A DNA stretch of 64,000 bases, taken from Streptomyces coelicoflavus (lineage in GTDB: Bacteria > Actinomycetota > Actinomycetes > Streptomycetales > Streptomycetaceae). Positions within the stretch are counted from its first letter, which is position 1; each line of letters starts with the position of its first letter. The translations under genes were made by a program, and so were the position numbers. The notes beneath the pieces were generated by a model. It worked only from the letters and a program-made list of their open reading frames with translations. It ran no database searches and was not told where the DNA came from. The stretch covers positions 992,001-1,056,000 of the forward strand of contig NZ_BEWB01000002.1 in the NCBI RefSeq assembly GCF_003112555.1, in the 5' to 3' direction. Shown here piece after piece: positions 45,020 through 53,719 of the stretch.

Positions 45020-45075
45020 ACCGGCCGCACGTATTTGCGACACACTGCGTAACGGCCACTGGGAGAGGGGCGTAC

Positions 45076-46089
45076 ATGGGCTGGACGGTCCTCTACATCG
45101 CGTTCGGCGGCGTCGCGCTGTGGCTGCTCGGCGAGGTGCTGTTGCAGTACAAGGCGCGGCTGCGCTGGCGGTTGCTCGCCTTCGGCGGCTTCGTCGGCGT
45201 CGTGGCCGGCGTGCTGATGTCGAACATGCTGGTCATCGGTGTCGGCGCCGCCGCCTTCGCGGTCGGCCAGACCTACGTCACCCTGTCGTTCCGCCGCGGC
45301 TTCGAGGCGGGCTGGGCGGTCAACGCCCCGGCGAGCCTGGTCGGCAAGCGCGGGCGTCCCGAACGGGGCCGCCAGGAACCGACGCTGGAGGTCTCCGGGC
45401 TCGAACGCGCCGAGGGCGGCCAGGAGCACGACGACTACGACGAGCGCGCCCAGGGCCACGCCCCGGGTCAGGACGGCCCGGCGTACGCGGCCGACGACTA
45501 CGACCGCGACGACGTCTTCACCCCGGCCCGTCCCGCCGGCGACCCCACGGCCGCGGAGACCACCGCCGTCTACGCACCGCAGCCCATGCCCGACGACACC
45601 GGTTCCTACGGCGTCTACGCCGACTCCGGCTACGGCACCGGCCAGCAGCAGCAGGCGGCGGCAGCGGCACCGGACGCCGACCAGGCCTACGCCTACGACT
45701 ACCCGGGCTACGGGCAGCAGCAGGGCTACGGCTACGACACCGGCGCGCAGCAGCAGTACGCCGCCTACTCCGACCCGTACATCGGCACCCACACCTACGG
45801 CGGCGGGGCGTACGACACCGGCGGTTACGACACCACCGGCGGGCAGCAGCAGTACGGCCAGCAGGGCTACGGGCAGGACCCGTACGCCCCCGGCGCCACC
45901 GGTTCCCCCGGCGGCTACGGCGGCGAGACCCCGGCGGGCGGGGTGTGGGTGCCGCAGCAGCGCAGCACCGACGACCCCTACGGCGGCGAACTCCCGGCCG
46001 AGCAGCCGTACCCCTACCAGGGCAACGACCAGACGCAGGGTCACAACCAGGGCCAGAACCAGGGCTACGACGAGCAGTACCGCTTCTGA
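45076..46089 (+). CDS. membrane protein with a long Tyr/Gln/Gly-rich tail
   Basis: 337 aa. Residues 1-75 form two or three membrane helices ('VLYIAFGGVALWLLGEVLL', 'LLAFGGFVGVVAGVLMSN', 'MLVIGVGAAAFAVGQTYV'). From about 110 the chain is low complexity: acidic first, then from about 190 a prion-like region with runs of Gln and recurring GY, YD and QQQ. No family name recalled. Such tails can self-associate or be phosphorylated. ATG follows GGGAGAGGGG. It is 56 bases after metF and convergent with the CrtI-like gene. Confidence 0.8.
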   Translation: MGWTVLYIAFGGVALWLLGEVLLQYKARLRWRLLAFGGFVGVVAGVLMSNMLVIGVGAAAFAVGQTYVTLSFRRGFEAGWAVNAPASLVGKRGRPERGRQEPTLEVSGLERAEGGQEHDDYDERAQGHAPGQDGPAYAADDYDRDDVFTPARPAGDPTAAETTAVYAPQPMPDDTGSYGVYADSGYGTGQQQQAAAAAPDADQAYAYDYPGYGQQQGYGYDTGAQQQYAAYSDPYIGTHTYGGGAYDTGGYDTTGGQQQYGQQGYGQDPYAPGATGSPGGYGGETPAGGVWVPQQRSTDDPYGGELPAEQPYPYQGNDQTQGHNQGQNQGYDEQYRF

Positions 46090-46105
46090 GGACCGCGTCC
46101 GCCGC

Positions 46106-47626
46106 TCACTGGGAGCCGCGGAACTCCGGCCCCTCCACCACCAGTCCGGCGACCAGCGCGCCCGACATGCCCGCGTGCGGAAGCCCCCCGCCGGGGTGCG
46201 ACCAGCCGCCGACCGTGAACAGGCCCTCCGTACGCGTGCTGTTCGCCGCGTGCAGCAGACGTCCGGCGGCCCCCGCCAGCGCGGGCGCCGGAATCGCCCC
46301 GTCCGGCACACCGGTGTCCGCCGCGACCTCGGCCGGGGTGCGCACCTCGTGCCACAGGAGCCGGTCGCGCAGGCCGGGCACCGCCCGCTCGGCGACGTCG
46401 ATCAGCCGCTCGGCCCGCTGGGCGGTCTCCTCGCTCGTGGCCCGGTCCGGCCCGCCGCCCAGCGCGGGCACCGTCGCGGAGAGCGTGACCGCCTCATGGT
46501 CCGCGTCCGGGACCAGCGCGGGGTCGTCGGGCCGCAGGACGGTGACGGTCGGCCGCGCGGCCATCCCGGGAGCGGCGCCGAACAGGCGGTCCAACTCGGT
46601 CTCGCGGTCCGCCGCGTGCACCACCGTCCGGTGCGCCGTGCCCTCGGGACGCCCGCCCCGCAGCGCCAGCAGCACCGTCAGCCGGCTCGCCCCGCCGCGC
46701 TGCGCGGGCACCTCGCCCTCGCCCCGCACCGGCGATCCACCGCGGAGGCGGTCCAGGACGTCCGGCGCCACCCCGGAGACGACGAACTCGGCCTCCTCGA
46801 CGGCCCCTTCGGCCGGCTCCACGCCCACCACCCGGCCGTCCTTCTCGACGATCCCGGTGACCTCGGCCCCGAAGCGGAACTCGACGCGACGGGCCAGGCA
46901 CCGCTCGTACACCGCCCGCGCCAGTTCCCGCAGACCGCCGCCGCGCACGTACCACACGCCGAACGCGTACTCCATGTACGGCAGCACGGCGGCGTTCGCC
47001 GGAGCGGTGCGGGGATCCAGGCCGTACGCGAGGGCGTGGCTCTCCAGCAGGGCGGCGAGCCGGGGGTCGCGCAGCTCCCGGGCGCCGACCTCGGCGAGCG
47101 TGCCGGCCCGGCGGGTGCGCAGCAGCCGCTTGTGCGGAACCGCCGGATAGGGCTCGCGCTCGGCCAGCACCCGCCAGTTCGGCCAGAGGGGCTCCTCCAG
47201 GAGGGGGCGGCGGGTCCGGTCCCAGGTCTCCCGGGCCCGCACCAGGAAGTCGCCCCAGCGCTGCCCGGCGCCCGCACCGAGCGCGGCGTCCAGGGCGGCG
47301 ACGACGCCCGCGCGCGAGGCGTTCGGCAGCGAGACCTCCGTGCCGTCCGCGAACACGTGCCGGGACGACGGGTCGACCTGGACCAGCTCGACGCGGGACT
47401 CCAGCGGCTCCTTGCCGGTCTTCACGAACAGGTCGCGCCAGACCGCGGGCAGCGGGAGCAGACCGGGGCCGGTGTCGAAGGAGAACCCGTCCCGCTCGAA
47501 GCGGCCCAGGGCTCCGCCGTAGGTCCGCGTCCGCTCGTACACCACCACCCGGTGGCCCGCAACGGCCAGCCGGGCGGCCGCCGCCATCGCGCCCGTCCCG
47601 GCGCCGATCACCGCAATCCGTGCCAT
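46106..47626 (-). CDS. CrtI/phytoene-desaturase-like FAD oxidoreductase
   Basis: 506 aa. N-terminal 'RIAVIGAGTGAMAAAARLAVAGHRVVVYERTRTYGGALG' region is the FAD-binding fold (a Gly-Ala-Gly loop at 7-12), 'FSFDTGPGLLPLP' and C-terminal 'GLFTVGGWSHPGGGLPHAG' are the phytoene desaturase signature. The substrate cannot be told; no other carotenoid gene is nearby, so it may act on another polyene or be a solitary amine-oxidase-fold enzyme. The ATG is seven bases after TAAAGT with no Shine-Dalgarno. The TetR gene lies upstream on the same strand. Confidence 0.88.
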   Translation of the reverse strand: MARIAVIGAGTGAMAAAARLAVAGHRVVVYERTRTYGGALGRFERDGFSFDTGPGLLPLPAVWRDLFVKTGKEPLESRVELVQVDPSSRHVFADGTEVSLPNASRAGVVAALDAALGAGAGQRWGDFLVRARETWDRTRRPLLEEPLWPNWRVLAEREPYPAVPHKRLLRTRRAGTLAEVGARELRDPRLAALLESHALAYGLDPRTAPANAAVLPYMEYAFGVWYVRGGGLRELARAVYERCLARRVEFRFGAEVTGIVEKDGRVVGVEPAEGAVEEAEFVVSGVAPDVLDRLRGGSPVRGEGEVPAQRGGASRLTVLLALRGGRPEGTAHRTVVHAADRETELDRLFGAAPGMAARPTVTVLRPDDPALVPDADHEAVTLSATVPALGGGPDRATSEETAQRAERLIDVAERAVPGLRDRLLWHEVRTPAEVAADTGVPDGAIPAPALAGAAGRLLHAANSTRTEGLFTVGGWSHPGGGLPHAGMSGALVAGLVVEGPEFRGSQ

Positions 47627-47633
47627 GCCAGGG

Positions 47634-47639
47634 ACTTTA
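47634..47639 (-). promoter_or_regulatory. -10 hexamer of the CrtI-like gene, leaderless arrangement
   Basis: TAAAGT on the minus strand, seven bases, ATG. Confidence 0.4.
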
Positions 47640-48049
47640 TCCGCCACCGCCGGCACTCCCGTGCGAGGGCTGAGCACCACGACGGACGTCCGGGTGACCG
47701 GTCGGCGGGAGCGGTCCGTGGGGCGGGGTGCGCAGGGCTGAGTAGGTGTACCTAGTGCGGCAGATGAGTACGCGCGCGGATGGGCCGCGACCTGCGGGAA
47801 CGAGAGAGTGGAGGCACGGAGAGGGGCACGGCTCCGGAACCGGCGGCACGGGGCGCCGGAACGGAGCCGGGCCCGCGATCCGCTCCTTCCGCCGGCCACG
47901 GTCGGCGGGAGCGAGAGACGGGGGAGCCCGGAGGGACGACCAGTGACGGGAGTTCCGACGGGGGGGACGTACGGGGGAGCAGGAGAAGGCGCCGGTCCGA
48001 CGGCGGCCCGCGGGGGACGCGGCCACCACGGACCGGCGTTCTTCGTGTC
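47640..48049. other. 410-bp gap between the TetR and CrtI-like genes
   Basis: No gene is supported: the open frames here are Gly/Arg-rich with no recognisable start or domain. TAGGT-GT-ACCTA (47743-47754) is a short inverted repeat about 120 bases upstream of the CrtI-like gene and could be an operator. The rest is purine-rich on the plus strand (47800-47980). Confidence 0.5.
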
Positions 48050-48679
48050 TCAGGGGCGGCCGCTCACGCGCCCCTGGAGCAGCCGCGACAGGGCGGAGTG
48101 CACGTCGTCCAGGGAGCGCTCCGGCTGGAACGCCTTCCAGTCCAGCGCGGCCACCAGGACCATGCCGACGAGCGCGGCGGCGGTCAGCGGCACGTCGATC
48201 TCCTCACTGAACTCACCGCTCGCCACGCCCTCGCGCAGCACGCCCTCCACCACCGCCACGGCCTCCTGCCGGACCACCAGCAGCGTGGACTGCCAGGCCC
48301 GGTTGGTGCGCCACAGCTCGGCCACGTACAGCTGGGTGAAGGCCGGGTAGCGGTCGATGAAGACGAGCCCCGCGCGGATCATCGCGTCCAGGGCGTCGAC
48401 CCGGCCGAGCCCCTCCCGCGCCGTGCGTTCCGCGGCCTGGCGCAGCGAGGCGGTCAGGAGGCCGACACCGTGCCGCAGCAGCTCCTCGAAGAGGACGGAC
48501 TTGCTGGCGAAGTTGTAGTAGACCGTGCCCTTCGCGACCCCGGCCCGCTCGGCGATCTCGTCCACGGTGGTGGCGGAGAAGCCCTGCTCGGCGATGAGGG
48601 TGACCGCCGCCTCGTACAGCTTCTGCCGGGTGGCCTCGCGACGACCGCCGCTCTGTGAGGCGGTGCTGCTGCTTTCCAT
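48050..48679 (-). CDS. TetR-family transcriptional regulator
   Basis: 209 aa. Residues about 18-65 are the TetR helix-turn-helix ('TRQKLYEAAVTLIAEQGFSA', then 'TVDEIAERAGVAKGTVYYNF'). The C-terminal ligand domain is helical ('ALDAMIRAGLVFIDRYPAF', 'AALVGMVLVAALDWKAF'). It probably represses the downstream CrtI-like gene or its divergent neighbour; not shown by the sequence. The ATG is seven bases after the -10-like word GAGAAT. An upstream in-frame start adds unconserved residues. Confidence 0.93.
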   Translation of the reverse strand: MESSSTASQSGGRREATRQKLYEAAVTLIAEQGFSATTVDEIAERAGVAKGTVYYNFASKSVLFEELLRHGVGLLTASLRQAAERTAREGLGRVDALDAMIRAGLVFIDRYPAFTQLYVAELWRTNRAWQSTLLVVRQEAVAVVEGVLREGVASGEFSEEIDVPLTAAALVGMVLVAALDWKAFQPERSLDDVHSALSRLLQGRVSGRP

Positions 48680-48810
48680 GGTCCCGATTCTCACAGCACG
48701 CCGTGCGGCGAGGTCACCGCAGGCCCACCGGGGAGTGAACCGAACGGCCGATCGAACCAAAAGTCCAGGTCAGAACGGATTGTCAGTGGCATACCTCACG
48801 ATGGGCACAT

Positions 48811-48837
48811 ACGGCACCTCCTGCCCGGACGTGCCGT
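48811..48837. promoter_or_regulatory. 7-bp inverted repeat before the HEPN gene
   Basis: ACGGCAC (48811-48817) and GTGCCGT (48831-48837) flank 13 bases, 25 bases before the HEPN start codon. It may be an RNA hairpin or a binding site within the TetR-HEPN divergent gap. Confidence 0.3.
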
Positions 48838-48861
48838 CACGGAGACGACAGGAGGATCGTC

Positions 48862-49449
48862 ATGGCCCACTCGTCCGCAGCCGCCGCCCGGCGGCGCCGC
48901 GCCGCCGGCCCTGCACCCTCACTGACCGGACCGGCGAGCGACGTGCACCCCGTGCTCCGCCGGACAACAGCCCCGCCCGCCGCCCTCGACCTGCTCGCCC
49001 AGGCCCGGTCCGGACTGGAGGAGGCCGCCGTCCTCGAAACGCCGAACGAGCGGTACGCCACGGCCCATCTCGCCGCTCTGCGCACCGCCGCCGCGGTGCT
49101 GGCCGCGCGCGGCCGCCCGGAGACCGGCCCACGGGCCAGGGCCCGCATCCGCAGCGCCTGGGAGGTGCTGCCGGAGATCGCACCCGAGCTGGCCGACTGG
49201 AGCGCGCTGTTCGCCTCCGGCGCACGCCGCCGGGCCCGGGCCGAGGCGGGCATCCGGGGCGCCGCGAGCACCCGGGACGCCGACGACCTGATACGCGACG
49301 TGGCGATGTTCCTGCGCCTGGTGGAGCGGATGCTGGTCCTCCAGCCGGTGCTGCCCCAGCCGCGCCCCGACACGGACCCGCCGCGCCCGGAGCACCCCGA
49401 CCGCCCCGACGCGGGTCACCCGGGCCGGGACCTGCCGGACGCGGGATGA
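48862..49449 (+). CDS. SAV_6107-type HEPN-domain protein
   Basis: 195 aa. An Ala/Arg/Pro-rich N-terminus (1-45), a helical core at about 48-165 ('ALDLLAQARSGLEEAAVLETP', 'YATAHLAALRTAAAVLAARG', 'DLIRDVAMFLRLVERMLVL') matching the actinobacterial HEPN family, and a disordered Pro/Asp/Arg tail. Helical HEPN proteins are often RNases or partners of nucleotidyltransferases, but I see no R-x4-6-H catalytic motif and no MNT gene next to it. AGGAGG seven bases upstream fixes the ATG. Confidence 0.75.
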   Translation: MAHSSAAAARRRRAAGPAPSLTGPASDVHPVLRRTTAPPAALDLLAQARSGLEEAAVLETPNERYATAHLAALRTAAAVLAARGRPETGPRARARIRSAWEVLPEIAPELADWSALFASGARRRARAEAGIRGAASTRDADDLIRDVAMFLRLVERMLVLQPVLPQPRPDTDPPRPEHPDRPDAGHPGRDLPDAG

Positions 49450-49597
49450 GCGGGGCGACGAGCGGGTGACCGGCGGGCGCGGCGGAAGCAATAGGGTGGG
49501 AGAAGCCTGAAGCCACCCCTGCCCCGCACCGGGCGGGGTGGCAGCCCGTTCGCTCCGCCCGTGTCCGGGGCGGTGCCGCGCCGAGGAGTCAACTGCC

Positions 49598-50425
49598 GTG
49601 TCGGACCCGATGCGCCCGCCCGCCTCCCATCCCCGACCGCAGACGGCGTCGCCGCGCTCCGATCCCTCCCGTTCCCGGGCGGCCCTTCGTACCGCCGTGG
49701 TCTGGGACGTCCTCCAGGACGCCCTGGACCGCCGGGTCAAGGCCACGGGCCGGCCGGCGCTGGACGTCCTCGACACCGGCGGCGGCAGCGGCAACTTCGC
49801 GGTGCCCGTGGCCGGCCTCGGCCACCGCGTCACCGTCGTCGACCCGAGCCCCAACGCCCTGTTCGCCCTCGAGCGCCGCGCCGCCGAGGCCGGCGTCGCC
49901 GACCGGGTGCGAGGCGTCCAGGGCGACGCCGGCGGCCTCTTCGAGGTGGTCGAGCGCGGCGGCTACGACGCGGTGCTGTGCCACGGCGTCCTGGAGTACG
50001 TCGACGACCCCGCGGAGGGCGTCGGCAACGCGGTGGCGGCCCTGCGCGCCGACGGCGTCCTCAGCCTGCTCGCCGCGGGCCTGGGCGGCGCCGTGCTCGC
50101 GCGCGCCCTCGCCGGCCACTTCACGGAGGCCCGGCAGGCGCTGGGCGACCCGGACGGCCGCTGGGGCACGGCCGACCCCGTGCCGCGCCGGTTCACCGCC
50201 GAACAGCTCACCGGGCTGGTCGAGGCCGCCGGGCTCCGGATCGGCGCCGTGCACGGCGTACGGGTCTTCGCCGACCTGGTCCCCGGCGTGCTGGTGGACA
50301 CCGAGCCGGGCGCCATGGAAGCGCTGCTGAAGCTGGAGGCGGCGGCGGCCGAACTCGCCGCGTTCCACTCCGTCGCCACCCAGCTCCATGTGCTCGGTGA
50401 GACGCGAGGTGCCCACGAGGCCTGA
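49598..50425 (+). CDS. SAM-dependent methyltransferase
   Basis: 275 aa class I methyltransferase. Motif I 'VLDTGGGSGNFAVPVAGLG' at about 60-78, motif II acidic 'VTVVDPSPNALFALERRA', 'VQGDAG' and 'YDAVLCHGVLEYVDDP' (motif IV). It resembles the tRNA-modifying CmoM/SmtA group in the central part. The substrate is uncertain. GTG is placed by GAGGAG nine bases upstream. The first 40 residues are disordered. It lies between the HEPN and DUF3040 genes with intergenic gaps on both sides. Confidence 0.88.
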   Translation: MSDPMRPPASHPRPQTASPRSDPSRSRAALRTAVVWDVLQDALDRRVKATGRPALDVLDTGGGSGNFAVPVAGLGHRVTVVDPSPNALFALERRAAEAGVADRVRGVQGDAGGLFEVVERGGYDAVLCHGVLEYVDDPAEGVGNAVAALRADGVLSLLAAGLGGAVLARALAGHFTEARQALGDPDGRWGTADPVPRRFTAEQLTGLVEAAGLRIGAVHGVRVFADLVPGVLVDTEPGAMEALLKLEAAAAELAAFHSVATQLHVLGETRGAHEA

Positions 50426-50509
50426 GCGCCCGGTGGGGTAAGGCCCTGATCAGGGACGCGACTGCAGATGGAGTACGCCACAGGCCCCCCGAACGGGGGG
50501 CAGTCGCCG

Positions 50510-50576
50510 TATGATCGAGGGAGACGGCCCGGCATGACGGGTCGGCCGCTGGGGAATGGGAACCTCAGCGAGCCGG
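50510..50576 (+). ncRNA. candidate short structured transcript upstream of the DUF3040 gene
   Basis: TATGAT at 50510-50515 is a strong -10 with no matching gene start. Downstream lies a 12-13 bp hairpin (50542-50554 with 50563-50576, one bulged A) whose loop reads AATGGGAA. A 17-codon frame starts at 50534 but has no ribosome-binding site. This could be a small RNA or a leader element; speculative. Confidence 0.25.
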
Positions 50577-50624
50577 CACGGCCATGACGGAGTCCGGTTG
50601 GTCAATTGGCGCAGAGGGGCGGGT

Positions 50625-50652
50625 TTCACGGGGGCGATTCCCTGCCTATCCT
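50625..50652 (+). promoter_or_regulatory. promoter of the DUF3040 gene
   Basis: TTCACG, 16 bases, TATCCT, with a predicted transcription start about 43 bases before the GTG start codon. Confidence 0.45.
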
Positions 50653-50701
50653 GAAGGGACCCCCCGGGTCGCCCCGGCGACTGCACGATGAGGAGGACTC
50701 C

Positions 50702-51106
50702 GTGCCGCTCTCGGAGCACGAGCAGCGCATGCTCGAGCAGATGGAGCGAGCGCTGTACGCCGAAGATCCCAAGTTCGCGACAGCGCTCGAGGGAAGCGGG
50801 CTGCGTACGTACACCCGGCGACGGGTCTACCAGGCGGTCGCGGGCTTCCTCGTAGGTATTGCGCTCCTCATGGCCGGAATGGTCGCCCAGCAGGTCTGGC
50901 TCAGTGTGGTGGGCTTCCTGGTCATGCTGGGTTGCGCGGTTCTCGCCGTGACCGGCTGGCGCAAGGCCCCCAAACCGGGCGAGCAGCAGGCGGCCGGTGC
51001 CGGACCGCAGGCCGCGCGCCGCCAGGGACGACAGAAACGCTCCATGATGGACCGTATCGACGAGCGCTGGCAGCGTCGCAGAGACGAGCAGCAGGGCGGC
51101 CAGTAG
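50702..51106 (+). CDS. DUF3040 membrane protein
   Basis: 134 aa. N-terminal 'PLSEHEQRMLEQMERALYAEDPKFATAL' region is the DUF3040 signature (opening 'LSEHEQRMLEQ'), two membrane helices at about 45-85 ('VYQAVAGFLVGIALLMAG', 'WLSVVGFLVMLGCAVLAV'), and a basic C-terminal tail rich in Arg and Gln. Function unknown; the family is actinobacterial and often lies near division genes (Rv2169c in mycobacteria, from memory). GAGGAGG five bases before the GTG fixes the start. A perfect 19-bp hairpin follows the stop. Confidence 0.88.
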   Translation: MPLSEHEQRMLEQMERALYAEDPKFATALEGSGLRTYTRRRVYQAVAGFLVGIALLMAGMVAQQVWLSVVGFLVMLGCAVLAVTGWRKAPKPGEQQAAGAGPQAARRQGRQKRSMMDRIDERWQRRRDEQQGGQ

Positions 51107-51135
51107 CGCCCGAGCCACCGCTCACAAGGACATCC

Positions 51136-51178
51136 GCGTGAAGGGGTGACCACCATCCGGGTGGTCACCCCTTCACGC
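51136..51178. terminator. bidirectional terminator hairpin
   Basis: Perfect 19-bp stem around a five-base loop ATCCG. It lies between the convergent DUF3040 and transglutaminase genes and can end transcription from both sides. One of the longest perfect stems in the window. Confidence 0.85.
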
Positions 51179-51328
51179 ACGCCGGTGGGCGCAGCCCGCG
51201 GGACCGGTCATGTGGTCACCACGCCCGCCCTGGGAGGGGCCGTGAGCGCCCCGGCGGGCGTGGCGGGATACCTCGAGGCGGCCGAGGGTGTGGCGGGCGC
51301 CGCCCCGCAGGATCGGCGCCCGCTCGGC

Positions 51329-53719
51329 TCAGCCCTGCTGGTCCGACGTTCTGCGCCACGCCGGGCGGGCCGCCGAGGCCCGCCGTTTCACGGCCGTCCA
51401 CCGGGCCGACGCCGCCCAGGCCACCCGTACGGCCGAACGCGGCACGAGCAGTGCGCGCGACCTCGTGCCCCGGCCGGCCGTGGCGCGCAGACCGGCGGTG
51501 GCCAGCCGGACGTCCTCCGTCAGCCCGGCCGTCGGACGCGGGCGCGGCGCGTAGAGGACCTGCTCCACGGCGTCCGCCACCCGGTGCACCGCCGCCGCGG
51601 CCGCCGGATCGAGCCGGCCCAGCCGGACGACGCGGGCCGCCGCCTTGCGCGTCGTCTGCGACTCCTCCGGCAGGATCCCGAGGTCCCACGCCGTGTCGGT
51701 CAGCTCCTGCCAGACCGCGAGCGTGTGCGGGCCGGCGTCCGCCTCACCGCGGCCGTGCGCCCCGAGCCGGACCGACCTGACGCGCAGCCGCCACAGCATC
51801 GGCGCCAGCGGGACCAGCAGCACGACGAGACCGGCCACCGCCCAGGCCAGCAGCGCGTACCACTTCGGTCCGTCGCCGCCCGTGACGGGCACGGCCACCG
51901 CGGACTCGCTGGCGCAGGCGTCCAGCTTCTTGTCCTGCGGGGAGCAGGTGTCGCTCTCCGAGGGCGCCGCCGACGGCTCCGTCCCGGTGTTCCGCGAGGG
52001 CAGGGCCGGGTCCGGCACCGAGCTGCCCGGCCGGTCCGTGATGGTGTACGCCGGGGTCGAGCCACGCGTCGGTGTCGGCTCGAAGCGGGTCCAGCCCACG
52101 CCCTCGAAGTACACCTCGGGCCACGCGTGCGCGTCCCGCAGTCCCACCGAGACCGAGCCGTCCGCCTGCGGGGAGCCGGGCGCGAAGCCCACCGCGACCC
52201 TGGCCGGGATGCCCAGGGAGCGGGCCATCGCCGCCATGGCGAAGGAGAAGTGGACGCAGAAGCCCTCCTTCTGCTTCAGGAACCGGGCGATCGCCTCCGA
52301 GCCGCTGCCGATGTCGACCTGCGTGTCGTACTCGAAGCCGCCGTTGATCGCGAAGTACTCCTGGAGCTTGACGGCCTGCTCGTACGGGTTCGAGGCCCCG
52401 GCGGTCACCTCGCGGGCGGTCCGGGAAACCACCTCGGGCAGGCTGTCCGGCAGCTCCGTGTACTCGCGCCTGAACGCCGCCGACGCCTGGGGCGCCGAGG
52501 CGAGCTGCTCCGCGGTCGGCTGGAGGCTCAGGCTCCGCACCTCGTACGTCAGCCCGCGGGTGTTCTGGCCGTGGTCGCCGACCAGGGTCATGCCGACGGG
52601 CTCGTAGCGCCAGTTGCCAGCGACGCGTACGCCGCTGGGCGGGTAGGGCATCGGCAGCCAGTCCTGGGCGAACCCGTCCGCGGCCGAGATCAGGGTCCGG
52701 ATCTCCGTGCGCTTGATCTGGGGGCCGAGGCCGACGGGGGTGGGGAACGTGCCGTCCGGCACGGCGGTGATGTGCCGCTTGGACGGCTTCCAGGTGGTGC
52801 CGTCGAAGTCGTCCAGGGAGACGATGCGCAGGTACAGGTCGGACAGGCTCTCGGAGTCGGTCTGGAGGCTCAGGACCTCGCGGTCCTCGTTCACATTGAG
52901 GTTGTCCCGCAGGGAGACCAGCGGGTTCACGGCGGAGATCGTGCCGCCGCCCCCGGTCCCGGAACCCACGCCGCCGCGGGCGCCGTCCAGCAGCCCGCCG
53001 TCCATCGCGGGCAGGGCGAGCGGCACCACCAGGGCGATGCCCAGCGCGAAGGCGCCGATGCGGCGTCCGGTGCGGACAGGGGCGAGCGCGCGCCCCTGGT
53101 CCGCGCCCGGAGAACGCGGGGAGCCGCCGAAGACCCGGCCCCACTGGGAGAGCCGGTCCCGCCCCTCGGCCAGCAGCAGCATCAGATAGCCGGCCGCCGC
53201 GACCAGGAACCACAGCCAGTCGGCGCCGCCCTCGGACAGCCCCGCGGCCACCGAGTAGAGCGCGAGCAGCGGCAGGCCGGCCGGGGCGGCGCTGCGGAAG
53301 GACACCGCGAGGGTGTCCACCAGCAGCCCGATCACCAGGACACCGCCGACCAGCATCAGCCGGATGCCGTCGGACTCCAACGGCGCCGGGATCGCGTACC
53401 GGGCGATGTCGTCGCCGCCCTGCTGAAACAGGTCGGAGAAGTGCTGGAAGGCCTGCGGCCCGGGGATCAGCCCGGCGATCGCCTGCTCCCGGGCGAAGAC
53501 CAGGGTGAGCAGCATCAGCGTGACCACGGCCTGGGCCGCGACGGTCAGCGGCCGCGCCAGCGGCACCCGCCGCGCCACCGCGCCCACCCCGGACTGCACC
53601 GCCAGCAGGACCGCCGCCTGAAGAATCCACGTGGCCGGGTCGACCAACGGCAACAGCGCGCACGCCGTCATCAAGGTGGCCGCCCAAGCACACAACGCCA
53701 ACCGCGCCCGCCCGCTCAT
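51329..53719 (-). CDS. membrane protein with a transglutaminase-like domain (TgpA type)
   Basis: 796 aa. Six or so N-terminal helices (to about 250), an extracytoplasmic domain with the transglutaminase core at about 470-590 (nucleophile Cys in 'KEGFCVHFSFAMAAMARSLG', His in 'GLRDAHAWPEVYFEG', acid in 'GWTRFEPTPT'), a linker, one more helix near 650 and a C-terminal DUF4129-like helical segment. Its physiological reaction may be hydrolysis or cross-linking of envelope proteins. ATG overlaps the DUF58 stop (ATGA). It is the last gene of a MoxR-DUF58-TgpA operon ending at the 51136 hairpin. Confidence 0.9.
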   Translation of the reverse strand: MSGRARLALCAWAATLMTACALLPLVDPATWILQAAVLLAVQSGVGAVARRVPLARPLTVAAQAVVTLMLLTLVFAREQAIAGLIPGPQAFQHFSDLFQQGGDDIARYAIPAPLESDGIRLMLVGGVLVIGLLVDTLAVSFRSAAPAGLPLLALYSVAAGLSEGGADWLWFLVAAAGYLMLLLAEGRDRLSQWGRVFGGSPRSPGADQGRALAPVRTGRRIGAFALGIALVVPLALPAMDGGLLDGARGGVGSGTGGGGTISAVNPLVSLRDNLNVNEDREVLSLQTDSESLSDLYLRIVSLDDFDGTTWKPSKRHITAVPDGTFPTPVGLGPQIKRTEIRTLISAADGFAQDWLPMPYPPSGVRVAGNWRYEPVGMTLVGDHGQNTRGLTYEVRSLSLQPTAEQLASAPQASAAFRREYTELPDSLPEVVSRTAREVTAGASNPYEQAVKLQEYFAINGGFEYDTQVDIGSGSEAIARFLKQKEGFCVHFSFAMAAMARSLGIPARVAVGFAPGSPQADGSVSVGLRDAHAWPEVYFEGVGWTRFEPTPTRGSTPAYTITDRPGSSVPDPALPSRNTGTEPSAAPSESDTCSPQDKKLDACASESAVAVPVTGGDGPKWYALLAWAVAGLVVLLVPLAPMLWRLRVRSVRLGAHGRGEADAGPHTLAVWQELTDTAWDLGILPEESQTTRKAAARVVRLGRLDPAAAAAVHRVADAVEQVLYAPRPRPTAGLTEDVRLATAGLRATAGRGTRSRALLVPRSAVRVAWAASARWTAVKRRASAARPAWRRTSDQQG

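Noticed and set aside
47780..48049. A plus-strand frame starting MGRDLRERES in the TetR-CrtI gap
   Set aside because: No ribosome-binding site, composition biased to Gly/Arg, and it runs antisense into the TetR gene.
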